Of a stretch of DNA of 64,000 nucleotides, positions 8,340 to 16,010 are shown piece by piece (the first letter of the stretch is position 1; every line of letters begins with the position of its first letter). Source of the stretch: Halanaerobacter jeridensis (GTDB lineage: Bacteria; Bacillota; Halanaerobiia; Halobacteroidales; Halobacteroidaceae); assembly GCF_016908315.1 (NCBI RefSeq), contig NZ_JAFBDQ010000011.1, positions 49,093 to 113,092 of the forward strand, written 5' to 3'. A program made the translations under genes and the position numbers. Under the pieces are notes generated by a model. That model saw only the letters and a program-made list of their open reading frames with translations. It did not search any database and was not told where the DNA came from.

Positions 8340-9185
8340 TCAATTATAAAAAAATAATGCTACTGTACCTGGTCCAGCATGACTACCGATGGCAGCCCCT
8401 ATTTTTGTAATAATAATATCTTCAACTTGAAATTCATCTTTGATTTTTTGCTCCAAAGTTTGAGCTAGTTCTTGATTTTGAGCGTGGCTAATACCAATTA
8501 CTTGCTCTGATAAATCATTACCTCGCTCTTTCATCTTTTTAATCATGAAGCGAATAAATTTTCTCTTTCCGCGCACCTTACTAAGTGAAACTATCTTGCC
8601 TTTTGGAGTTATTTCAGCAATTGGCGTAATACTCAATAATTTTCCGATAAAGGCTTTAGTAGAGGAAATGCGGCCGCCTTGTTTAAGCATCTTTAATGAA
8701 CCTACGGCAAAAATATGTTCAATAGTAGTTATTAAATTATTGATAGAATTAATAATTTCTTTTTTCCTCTTTCCTTCTTGTGCCAATTTAGCTGCTTTGA
8801 TAGCTATCAGCCCTTGGCCCAATGAAGCAGCTTTAGAATCAATAATAGTTAAGTTATCTGAGTCAATCTTTTTTTGAGCCATCACTGCTGATTCATAGAT
8901 TCCACTTAGCTGTGATGAAAAACTAATATAAATTACCTCTTCATATTTTTCAAGCAAATCTGAAAAAATATCATTAAATTGATGAGGTGTGATTCTAGAA
9001 GTAGTTGGTTTGTCAGAAACATCGTCTAATTTCTGATAAAACTCATCCGGAGTAATATCAACGGAATCTTTATATTGTTGATTATTTATTTCAACCGGAA
9101 TAGGAATTAATTCAATATTATAGTGTTTAATTAATTCTGTGCTTAAATCTGCTCCACTATCAGTTACAATTTTGATAGAGTTCAT
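8340..9185 (-). CDS. DegV family fatty-acid-binding protein
   Basis: 281 aa with the DegV fold. The N-terminal KIVTDSGADLS, the central TSRITPHQF and FSSQLSGIYESA, and a C-terminal HAGPGTVALFFYN are all family hallmarks. DegV proteins bind fatty acids or lipids in the cytoplasm; those paired with a fatty acid kinase act as FakB, but no kinase gene is nearby, so a specific role is not claimed. AGGAGGAGAG lies just upstream of the start on the minus strand. Confidence 0.9.
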   Translation of the reverse strand: MNSIKIVTDSGADLSTELIKHYNIELIPIPVEINNQQYKDSVDITPDEFYQKLDDVSDKPTTSRITPHQFNDIFSDLLEKYEEVIYISFSSQLSGIYESAVMAQKKIDSDNLTIIDSKAASLGQGLIAIKAAKLAQEGKRKKEIINSINNLITTIEHIFAVGSLKMLKQGGRISSTKAFIGKLLSITPIAEITPKGKIVSLSKVRGKRKFIRFMIKKMKERGNDLSEQVIGISHAQNQELAQTLEQKIKDEFQVEDIIITKIGAAIGSHAGPGTVALFFYN

Positions 9186-9255
9186 AAAATCTCTCCTCCT
9201 AATATAGTATCCAATTAATAGTAATTCTAGAGGAAAAGATATTATCCTGCACTTA

Positions 9256-9685
9256 ATCTATATAAAGTTTCACTGAAAGTGAAACTTTATAGCTAGAAGT
9301 AAATAGCTAGGAGCTAGTAGTTAAAAACATAAAATCAAAAGCAAGAGGCACAATCAAAAAATAAGCAACCTCAAAATGGTATATCCCTGCTCCCACACTT
9401 AAAGTAAGACTGCCTTGGATTGAGATAAAATTGTTTCGCAGCGTCTTTAAATCTAGTTTTTCAATGAGTCTTAATGAGGTATAATAAGCTGTAATTTTGA
9501 AAGTTTAATTTCTAATTTAATTCGTCCCTCATAACAATCACGTCCTGTGATATTCGGGACATTAAAACTTCCTGTTCGTCAAAACTAAATCATTTTTTAT
9601 TATACGAATTTAGACGAATCAAACTAGATTTAGGAGCGAAGAAACCATTTTTATCTCAATCCGAAAGCTACACTTTATATAGATT
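9256..9685. repeat. Structured intergenic element, family B copy 1 (fills 9186-9683 gap)
   Basis: About 430 bp with no coding potential. Its left end (9256-9345) is a family A terminus: AATCTATATAAAGT, a 13-bp hairpin at 9262-9290 and TAGCTAGGAGCTAGTAG. Its right end is CACTTTATATAGATTA, running into the permease stop codon. The core has three nested stems: 9417-9430 with 9649-9662 (14 bp), TTCGC 9435-9439 with GCGAA 9636-9640, and 9448-9459 with 9621-9632 (12 bp). It also holds GAGTCTTAATGA and TTTAGACGAATCA, both shared with the copy at 13923-14239. Either a structured RNA or a folded mobile element; unidentified. Confidence 0.75.
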
Positions 9686-10208
9686 ATTTTTGTTTTGGTA
9701 GTTTATACTCTATTCCTTCAAAATAATTACCTAATAAAACTGAACTAATAATGACTAAAGGTAGTGAAACTCCTAATCTAATCAAGGTAAATTTAAGACC
9801 TAAAATTGAAGCTTCTATAATACTCATCGGAATCATGACTAAAGAAGCTGAAGTTACATAAGCAAAGATTGATTTATACTGTGCTCCTTTATGATATAAT
9901 TCATTACCAACAGGGAAGGCTACAAAAGTACCTCCGACTGTGGTAGCAGCAAGTAAAATTGACCAAAAGTATTTTTCTATGCCTGAACTGTGACCAAAAT
10001 TGTCTTCTATAGTCTCTCTTTTAACCCAGACATTGAATAGTCCAATTAATATGAAAGCTGGAGGTAGTAATTTAATCATATCCCAGGCAAAGATTTTAAA
10101 ATTACCCCACATCTTAAGTCCAATTGAAATATCCAAAATAAAAGAACTAGCAATAAATAGAGTAAAGATTATAAAGACTCCTAAATTAATTTTATTTTTA
10201 TTAGTCAT
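9684..10208 (-). CDS. Permease half-protein (PF03773/ArsP-like), C-terminal half
   Basis: 174 aa with about five hydrophobic segments, including LLPPAFILIGLFNVWVKRE and a TVGGTFVAFPVGNELYHKG loop. These fit the second half of the PF03773 permeases (COG0701). It follows the sister gene at 10211-10690 by 2 bp, so both halves are made together and probably form one transporter. The substrate is unknown; relatives have been linked to arsenicals and other small solutes. Its stop codon TAA lies inside the terminal CTTTATATAGATTA of a repeat element. Confidence 0.75.
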   Translation of the reverse strand: MTNKNKINLGVFIIFTLFIASSFILDISIGLKMWGNFKIFAWDMIKLLPPAFILIGLFNVWVKRETIEDNFGHSSGIEKYFWSILLAATTVGGTFVAFPVGNELYHKGAQYKSIFAYVTSASLVMIPMSIIEASILGLKFTLIRLGVSLPLVIISSVLLGNYFEGIEYKLPKQK

Positions 10209-10210
10209 TT

Positions 10211-10690
10211 TTAAAGAACCTCCCCATAAAATAGTCCCATAGCTATAGCAATTATAGCAGCGATAATAAAACTAGCTACATTTCTGATAATAGTTGCTTT
10301 ATGTCCATAGTATTCTTTCTCAACAGGATAAGTAGCTACGCCAACCATCATAAGAGTGGTTACGAAAGCAGCTACTACCATGTAACTAACACCTTTCTCT
10401 ACTAAAATTCCAGCTAAAGGATAAGAAATGAAACCAGGCATCATTGTTACTGAACCTAAGATTAATCCTGAAAGCAATCCTAACCATTGCGAATTTCCTC
10501 CTAAATAGTAGACAATAGTATCTTCAGAAATCAATAATACAATCGAAATTATAATTAGAATTTTGATATAGCCAGGTAATATTTTACTGAATTTTTTCCA
10601 AGCGACCTTTAATGCTTTAATGGTTTTTTTATAGTCAAAAATTGTTGATAAAACTAATGCTATGCCAGCTGTTAAATAAAGAAATTTCAT
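10211..10690 (-). CDS. Permease half-protein (PF03773-like), N-terminal half
   Basis: 159 aa with about four hydrophobic segments and a GSVTMMPGFISYPLAG motif resembling the PF03773 permease core. It is the first gene of a two-gene minus-strand operon with the gene at 9684-10208. The pair matches a permease split in two. It is transcribed from a consensus promoter with a CsoR/CstR-like operator just downstream, so expression probably answers to copper or reactive sulfur. No CsoR-type regulator gene lies in this window. Confidence 0.75.
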   Translation of the reverse strand: MKFLYLTAGIALVLSTIFDYKKTIKALKVAWKKFSKILPGYIKILIIISIVLLISEDTIVYYLGGNSQWLGLLSGLILGSVTMMPGFISYPLAGILVEKGVSYMVVAAFVTTLMMVGVATYPVEKEYYGHKATIIRNVASFIIAAIIAIAMGLFYGEVL

Positions 10691-10710
10691 AATTATCTCC
10701 TCCTTGCATT

Positions 10711-10767
10711 ATACCCCCTAGGGGTATTCTTTAATTAAATTATATTGTATATTTACGATATTGTCAA
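10711..10767 (-). promoter_or_regulatory. Consensus promoter with CsoR/CstR-like operator
   Basis: On the minus strand, TTGACA (10762-10767), a 17-bp spacer and TATAAT (10739-10744) are perfect. The inverted repeat ATACCCCCTAGGGGTAT (10711-10727) lies downstream where the start site is expected. This G/C-tract dyad is the type bound by CsoR-family repressors. The binding protein itself is inferred. Confidence 0.8.
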
Positions 10768-10820
10768 GTGAATCATTTTTTAAATAGTCTATCTAGAAAT
10801 TTAGTACTCCAATTTTTTAG

Positions 10821-10850
10821 TTGTAGAAAAATTTAAAAGTATGATATACT
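10821..10850 (+). promoter_or_regulatory. Probable promoter of the two-component operon
   Basis: TTGTAG (10821-10826), 18-bp spacer, TATACT (10845-10850), about 65 bp before the response regulator start. Confidence 0.5.
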
Positions 10851-10916
10851 ACAAGTAAAAGAATTTACACAATATAAAGAGTGAACTTCATTTCATTACT
10901 TTTTAGGAGGAAAAAT

Positions 10917-11603
10917 ATGGCTAGTAGAAAAGTATTGATTATAGATGATGATCAAAATATTTGTAAAATTTTAAAAGAATATTTAGTCTATGAAGACTTT
11001 GATGTTGTAACAGCTAATAGTGGGCAAGATGGATTAAAGAAAATTGAATCCGAAGTACCTGATTTAATTATTTTAGATATTATGTTACCAGAGATGGATG
11101 GATGGGAAATTTGCCAAGAATTAAGACCAGAAAATGATATACCAATTATTATGCTGAGTGCTAAAACTAAAGATACAGATAAGATTATGGGCTTGGAGTT
11201 AGGAGCAGATGATTATGTAACTAAACCCTTTAGTCCTAAAGAAGTTGTATCGCGAGTTAAAGCTGTTTTAAGGCGTAGTAGTTCAGAAGAAAAAGAGAGT
11301 AGTGAGCAAAAAATATTAAGTTTTCCAGAATTAGAGATAAGTAAAAGTTATAGAAGTGTAGAAGTTAAAGGAGAAGAAATTTCTCTAACTCCTAAAGAAT
11401 TTGATTTACTATTAACACTTGCTTCATCTCCACGGCAGGTCTTTTCCCGTGAAAAATTATTAAATAAAGTGTGGGGTTATGATTATTATGGTGATGATCG
11501 GACAGTAGATACTCACATTAAATCACTGCGTCAAAAGTTGGGAGATCCTGTAAGGAATTATATTGAGACAGTGTGGGGGGTAGGCTATAAATTTGAAGTT
11601 TAA
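10917..11603 (+). CDS. OmpR/PhoB-type response regulator
   Basis: 228 aa: receiver domain (acidic Asp10/Asp11, phospho-acceptor Asp54 in LIILDIMLPEMDG, Lys103 in YVTKPF) and C-terminal winged helix (LTPKEFDLLLTLA ... RTVDTHIKSLRQKLG). The start at ATG 10917 follows TTTAGGAGG; a longer frame to GTG 10881 has no ribosome site. The sensor kinase gene overlaps or abuts the 3' end, so the two form one operon. Resembles PhoP/WalR-type regulators; the signal is unknown. Confidence 0.92.
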   Translation: MASRKVLIIDDDQNICKILKEYLVYEDFDVVTANSGQDGLKKIESEVPDLIILDIMLPEMDGWEICQELRPENDIPIIMLSAKTKDTDKIMGLELGADDYVTKPFSPKEVVSRVKAVLRRSSSEEKESSEQKILSFPELEISKSYRSVEVKGEEISLTPKEFDLLLTLASSPRQVFSREKLLNKVWGYDYYGDDRTVDTHIKSLRQKLGDPVRNYIETVWGVGYKFEV

Positions 11604-11616
11604 CTTAGGAGATAAT

Positions 11617-13386
11617 GTGCTATTTAATCGATTATTATTTAGGTTTTTAGCGATTGTGTTAATTATTGTAATCATTTCTGGCTTTGCAATAACGTACTTT
11701 GTTAAGAATTTTTATTTTAAAGAGAAGACTCAAGAAATAATTAATGAGAGCCAGGTTTTAGCTCGTTCTTTAGCTCAAGCTTTGGCCCAAGGTGATCTAA
11801 AGACAACCCAGAAATGGATTAAATTAATAGCCGAATTGAATTCAGGTCATGCCTGGTTAGTAACTAATAATGGTTATGTTATCTTATCTGACCCTTCTAG
11901 TTCAATTTCAAAAGAAGAACAGATAACTTCTTTTGAAGTAGAAAAAGTATTAAATGGCTATACAATTTCTAAACGAGTAGAAAGCTCCCGTTTTGATGAA
12001 GCAATGATGTTAGTAGGGTTACCAATGAATTATTCAGGTTCTAATAAAGTAGAAGCTGGGTTATTAATTTTTAGCTCTGTTTCAGGAATTAATTCGACCA
12101 TTGCTCAAATTCAAAAAATAATGGCTTATTCTTTATTATTAGCAATTATATTAGCGTTAATAGTTTCTTATACCTGGGCCAAAGATCTTTCAAGTAAGTT
12201 AAAAAAGATGAGTGATATTGCTATACAGATGAGTGAAGGTAATTTTGATAAACGAATTAATATAGAAGATGACAGTGAAATAGGTAGTTTATCTGAAAGT
12301 ATGAATTATTTAGCTAAAAAGTTGAAAGTGACTATTGATGACTTAACCCAAGAACGTAATAAATTAAAATATGTTTTAACAGGTATGGAAGAAGGAGTCT
12401 TAGTAGTTGATGAAGAAGAAAAAATTATTTTATTTAATCAATCCTTACAAAATCTTTTAAATTTAGAAAATAACTTAAGTGAAAAGAAATTGACAGCAGC
12501 AGTGCCAAATCAAGAAATTAAAGATGGATTTAAAAAAGTACTACAGACAGGAGAAGCAGAACATGGTGAATTTACTGTAACTAATAATGGTTTAGAGCGT
12601 CGAATACTAATTAATTATGCTCCAATCTATTTAGATAATGATCAATTATGGGCAGTAGTAGCTTTATTCAATGATATCAGCGAAAGATGGAGATTTGAAA
12701 AACTGCAGCAAAATTTTGTGGCTAATGTGTCTCATGAGTTAAAATCTCCTTTATCTTCGATTAAAGGTTCGGCTGAAGTTTTAGTAGATGGAGTTGTTCA
12801 AGATAAAGAAAGAGAAGATGAATATTTAGATATAATTTTAGATGAAACAGAACGCTTATCAAATATGGTAGAAGAAATTCTTGATTTAGCAGAGTTAAAT
12901 ACTAATGGAGTTAATTTAAATAGAGAAGAAGTAAGTTTAAAGGGATTTTTAATTGAAGTAAAAAATATTTTCACTAAGCAGTTTTCGAAAGAAGATGAAC
13001 GGTTGAATTTGGAATTTTTAAGTACTGATTTTAATTATAGTTTAGACCGCGAAAAGATTAAACAAGTACTATTGAATCTATTAGATAATGCCTATAAGTA
13101 TTCACCACCAGATACTTTGGTGACGTTAGGGGTTACTGAAGAGAGTGATAGCATTAAAATTTGGGTTAGTGATGAAGGTCCTGGGATTCCTCAAGATGAA
13201 TTGCAGGATATTTGGAAGAGATTTTATAAAGTCGATAAAGCAAGAACTCCCGGCAAGAAAAAAGGAAGTGGTTTGGGATTGTCAATTGTTAAACAGATTA
13301 TAGAGCAGCATCAAGGAAAAGTATTTGTTAATAGTCAGTTAGGTGAAGGATCTACCTTTGGGTTTTATTTACCAAAAAAATATTAA
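11617..13386 (+). CDS. Membrane sensor histidine kinase (PhoR/WalK-like)
   Basis: 589 aa from GTG 11617 (AGGAG 5 bases upstream); the frame can be opened to TTG 11593 but without a ribosome site. Order: TM helix near residues 8-30, extracytoplasmic sensor domain, second TM (about 165-190), HAMP (LKKMSDIAIQMSEGNFDKRI), PAS domain, HisKA with His373 in ANVSHELKSPLSS, and HATPase (NLLDNAYKYS, DEGPGI, GSGLGLSIVK). It should phosphorylate the adjacent response regulator. The domain plan fits PhoR/WalK-like cell-envelope or phosphate sensors; which one cannot be decided. Located in the inner membrane. Confidence 0.9.
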   Translation: MLFNRLLFRFLAIVLIIVIISGFAITYFVKNFYFKEKTQEIINESQVLARSLAQALAQGDLKTTQKWIKLIAELNSGHAWLVTNNGYVILSDPSSSISKEEQITSFEVEKVLNGYTISKRVESSRFDEAMMLVGLPMNYSGSNKVEAGLLIFSSVSGINSTIAQIQKIMAYSLLLAIILALIVSYTWAKDLSSKLKKMSDIAIQMSEGNFDKRINIEDDSEIGSLSESMNYLAKKLKVTIDDLTQERNKLKYVLTGMEEGVLVVDEEEKIILFNQSLQNLLNLENNLSEKKLTAAVPNQEIKDGFKKVLQTGEAEHGEFTVTNNGLERRILINYAPIYLDNDQLWAVVALFNDISERWRFEKLQQNFVANVSHELKSPLSSIKGSAEVLVDGVVQDKEREDEYLDIILDETERLSNMVEEILDLAELNTNGVNLNREEVSLKGFLIEVKNIFTKQFSKEDERLNLEFLSTDFNYSLDREKIKQVLLNLLDNAYKYSPPDTLVTLGVTEESDSIKIWVSDEGPGIPQDELQDIWKRFYKVDKARTPGKKKGSGLGLSIVKQIIEQHQGKVFVNSQLGEGSTFGFYLPKKY

Positions 13387-13394
13387 TTTTTGCC

Positions 13395-13430
13395 ACCGCC
13401 AGTTTTAATTAAAACTGGCGGTTTTCTTAT
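13395..13430 (+). terminator. Terminator after histidine kinase gene
   Basis: Perfect palindrome ACCGCCAGTTTT-AATT-AAAACTGGCGGT (13395-13422) followed by T-rich sequence. Confidence 0.9.
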
Positions 13431-13583
13431 AATAAAAACAGAATTCTCCTTCCATTATATGTAAATCTATAGTATAATTTAATTGTAAGTATTTTACATT
13501 AAATTATATATTAACGATTATTGTAATTAAATAATACAGTTAGTAATAGGTTTAATATTAAAATTATAGGGGAGGAGATTGAA

Positions 13584-13928
13584 CTGAATTTTTCAAGTTC
13601 TCAGCAAAAGACAATCGTTTTTTTGTTAGGAGCAGTAGCATTAAGTTTGGGAACTGATTTTTTTATCTTAATTACACGATTGAAGAGTTATTTACCTGTA
13701 TCTATTTTAGCATCATTAATTTTTTTCGGCACCACAGGAATTATAATTGGTTATAATTTTAAAAATAAATTACCGTGGGGATTAATTATATTAGTAGGAA
13801 TTATTAGATTATTAGCTGGAACAGGAATCCATGGGCTTAACATTTATGAAGCATTAATTAGTTTAGCTATTTTAGCTGTATTTATCGATTTAGGAATCAG
13901 CTTTAAAATACCGCAAAATTATAGCTAG
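13584..13928 (+). CDS. Small membrane protein of unknown function (CTG start)
   Basis: About 114 aa with three to four hydrophobic segments and nothing that names a family. The frame is open upstream of the first TTG (13623) to a good GGGGAGGAG ribosome site at 13569-13577. The only start-like codon at correct spacing is CTG 13584 (ATT 13578 is the alternative), so an unusual start is likely. The C-terminal residues (NYS and the TAG stop) fall in the TTATAGCTAG that begins the following repeat element, so the end of this protein may come from an insertion. Confidence 0.6.
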   Translation: MNFSSSQQKTIVFLLGAVALSLGTDFFILITRLKSYLPVSILASLIFFGTTGIIIGYNFKNKLPWGLIILVGIIRLLAGTGIHGLNIYEALISLAILAVFIDLGISFKIPQNYS

Positions 13929-14239
13929 AAGGTAATAGTTAAGAGTCAGTACAATTAAAATCTTGTAATTAAAACAAAACTAACTTGATAAGACAGTCCC
14001 TGCTTACACTATTAAAGTAAAACTGTCATTAGATACCTGAGCAAGTTTTTCGTAGTGGCATTAAATTTAGAATGTTAATGAGTCTTAATGAAATGAATGC
14101 AAAATAATTTTGTTATCTTAATTTAAATTTAAATTAAGATAAATTGATTTTGCTTGAATGAATTTTAGACGAATCATTCTAAATTTTTGAACGAAGAAAT
14201 GCTTGCTCAGGTATCTCGAAATTACACTTTATATAGATT
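13923..14239. repeat. Structured intergenic element, family B copy 2 (fills 13929-14315 gap)
   Basis: About 317 bp. The left end TTATAGCTAGAAGG resembles the family A terminus; the right end is TACACTTTATATAGATT. Three stems match those of copy 1 in position but not in sequence: 14031-14045 with 14202-14216 (15 bp), TTCGT 14049-14053 with ACGAA 14191-14195, and 14063-14074 with 14175-14186 (12 bp). Conserved unpaired blocks include TCCCTGCT, TTAATGAGTCTTAATGA and TTTAGACGAATCA. The central arm is a perfect 30-nt palindrome, TTATCTTAATTTAAA plus its complement. No coding potential. Confidence 0.75.
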
Positions 14240-14315
14240 TTATTTTTCTCTCAAACTTTTCTCACAAATCAAGAGTATAATTTTAATTGAAGAATGAGAA
14301 AGGAAGGGAAATAAA

Positions 14316-14573
14316 ATGAAAGTAGAATTTTTTCAACCAGGTATGTTTTTTGATGAAAATGTAGAGTTTAGTATTTCAAAGGCTAAGATACAAGAAGATT
14401 TGCAAAAACTAATTGCTAAAGGTGCTAATATAGAAATACGTCCCTTCAATTGTAGTTTATCTGAGCTATTAAATGCTCAGATCTTTAAAATTGAATATTG
14501 GCAGTCGGCTTATAACGACCAAAAGATAGTTTTGATCAGTAAAAGTGGTACCCGATTAATAGTGGGTAGTTGA
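14316..14573 (+). CDS. Conserved-looking small protein of unknown function
   Basis: 85 aa, soluble, no signal peptide. Begins KVEFFQPGMFFDENVEF and ends RLIVGS, a mixed alpha/beta pattern. GAAAGGAAGG precedes the ATG at good spacing. It lies between a repeat element and the HtrA protease gene with no strong terminator before htrA, so the two could be co-transcribed. I do not recognise the family. Confidence 0.6.
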   Translation: MKVEFFQPGMFFDENVEFSISKAKIQEDLQKLIAKGANIEIRPFNCSLSELLNAQIFKIEYWQSAYNDQKIVLISKSGTRLIVGS

Positions 14574-14650
14574 AAAATAAATGCTAATAGTTTATAGTTA
14601 ATAATAAGAGGATTAATTTATTTAATTGCTATTAATTGAGGAGGGATAAA

Positions 14651-15775
14651 ATGAGAAATAAGAAAAAATTAGTACTAACTAGCATTTTGATATTAGTGAC
14701 TATTTTAGCTGCAGAGAGTTTAGTGGTTAATCCTACAGTTAGTGCATTTTGGCAGCAGGATAAAGAAGTGCAACAGAGAAAGGAAAATAAAAAACAAGTA
14801 ATTGTTCCGCAAGAACAAGCAGTTACAAATGTTGTAGAAGATGTTGGACCAGCAGTAGTAAGTGTAGTTACAAAGCAAGTTATAAATTCTGAGCAACAGT
14901 TTTTTGTCCCTGTACCTCAACAACGTAAAGGATTAGGTTCTGGAATTATTATTGATAAAGAAGGTTATATTTTAACTAACCATCATGTAGTTAATAATGC
15001 TGATAAAATTAAAGTTTTATTATCTGATGGACGAGAATTAGAAGCAGAAGTAATGGGGGAAGATTGGAGAAATGATTTAGCAGTTTTAAAAGTTGAAGCA
15101 GAAGATTTGCCTGTAGCCCCCTTAGGAGATTCAAGTGAATTAAAGCCTGGTCAGTTAGCAATAGCCATCGGTAGTCCTTATGATGTAGAATTTAGAAATA
15201 CTGTAACTACAGGTGTAGTAAGTGCTTTAAATAGAAGTATTAATATTGGTAAGCAGCCAGGAAATCAAAGGATTTTAGAGGGATTAATCCAAACAGATGT
15301 TTCAATCAATCCGGGTAATAGTGGTGGACCATTATTAAATAGTCAAGGAGAAGTAATTGCTATTAATACTGCTATTATGGGGAATGCGCAAGGAATTGGA
15401 TTTGCCATTCCAATTAACAAAGCTAAAACAGTAATTGATGATTTAATTAAATATGGAAAAGTTAAACGACCATGGTTAGGAATTTATGGTACTAAATTAA
15501 CAGATAAATTAGCTAATTATTATAATATACCGCAGTCTAAAGGTGTCTTAATAGTTAGAACAATTCTTGATAGCCCAGCTCACAAATCCGGTTTAGAAAA
15601 AGGAGATATTATAGTAGAAGCAGGACATAAAGAAGTAACTAGTATGAAGGAATTAAAAGAAATAATCGATTCTAAAGATATAGGTGATAAGGTTGAGTTA
15701 TTAGTATTAAATAATAAAAATGGCAGTCTAACACCAGTCACAATAGAGTTAGGAGAGATGCCTTCTAAAAGATAA
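14651..15775 (+). CDS. HtrA/DegP-type S1C serine protease with PDZ domain
   Basis: 374 aa: N-terminal signal anchor, trypsin-like protease domain and one PDZ domain. The catalytic triad is His112 (TNHHVV), Asp142 (RNDLAV) and Ser224 (NPGNSGGP). The PDZ domain starts near VKRPWLGIYG. The start at ATG 14651 follows GAGGAGGG; an in-frame ATG at 14636 lacks spacing. It should act in envelope protein quality control, tethered or periplasmic. An intrinsic terminator follows. Confidence 0.93.
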   Translation: MRNKKKLVLTSILILVTILAAESLVVNPTVSAFWQQDKEVQQRKENKKQVIVPQEQAVTNVVEDVGPAVVSVVTKQVINSEQQFFVPVPQQRKGLGSGIIIDKEGYILTNHHVVNNADKIKVLLSDGRELEAEVMGEDWRNDLAVLKVEAEDLPVAPLGDSSELKPGQLAIAIGSPYDVEFRNTVTTGVVSALNRSINIGKQPGNQRILEGLIQTDVSINPGNSGGPLLNSQGEVIAINTAIMGNAQGIGFAIPINKAKTVIDDLIKYGKVKRPWLGIYGTKLTDKLANYYNIPQSKGVLIVRTILDSPAHKSGLEKGDIIVEAGHKEVTSMKELKEIIDSKDIGDKVELLVLNNKNGSLTPVTIELGEMPSKR

Positions 15776-15787
15776 TATTTTGTAGCT

Positions 15788-15822
15788 AAGAGCTCTTACG
15801 ATTTCGTAAGAGCTCTTTTTAA
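15788..15822 (+). terminator. Terminator after htrA-like gene
   Basis: 14-bp stem AAGAGCTCTTACGA (15788-15801) with its complement (15804-15817), then a T run. Confidence 0.85.
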
Positions 15823-15828
15823 ATTACA

Positions 15829-16010
15829 TAGTTAGAAGCTAGTAGCTAAGAGCTAATAGTTAAAAACCTAAAATTAAATTCAAAACCTAAAACATTAACC
15901 TAGTATTCAATAATTTCTAGCTATGAACTGTTTTTTAGTTTTGAATTTACTACTAGCTACTAGCTTTTATCTACTAGCTAGTGGCACGATAGTGCCACTT
16001 TATATAGATT
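15829..16010. repeat. Intergenic palindromic element, family A copy 2
   Basis: Reverse-complement relative of the element at 7106-7321, about 180 bp. It contains AAATTCAAAACC-like and TTTTGAATTTACTACTAGC arms and the hairpin AGTGGCAC-GATA-GTGCCACT (15980-15999). It ends ACTTTATATAGATT, overlapping the stop codon of the patatin gene. The outer TATATAAAG hairpin is missing on the htrA side, so this copy is truncated or diverged at that end. Confidence 0.75.

Noticed and set aside
9256..9685. Family B element as a group I/II intron, known riboswitch or OLE/GOLLD-type RNA
   Set aside because: No matching core, size or flanking gene; the termini look like those of a repeat element, so it is left unidentified.
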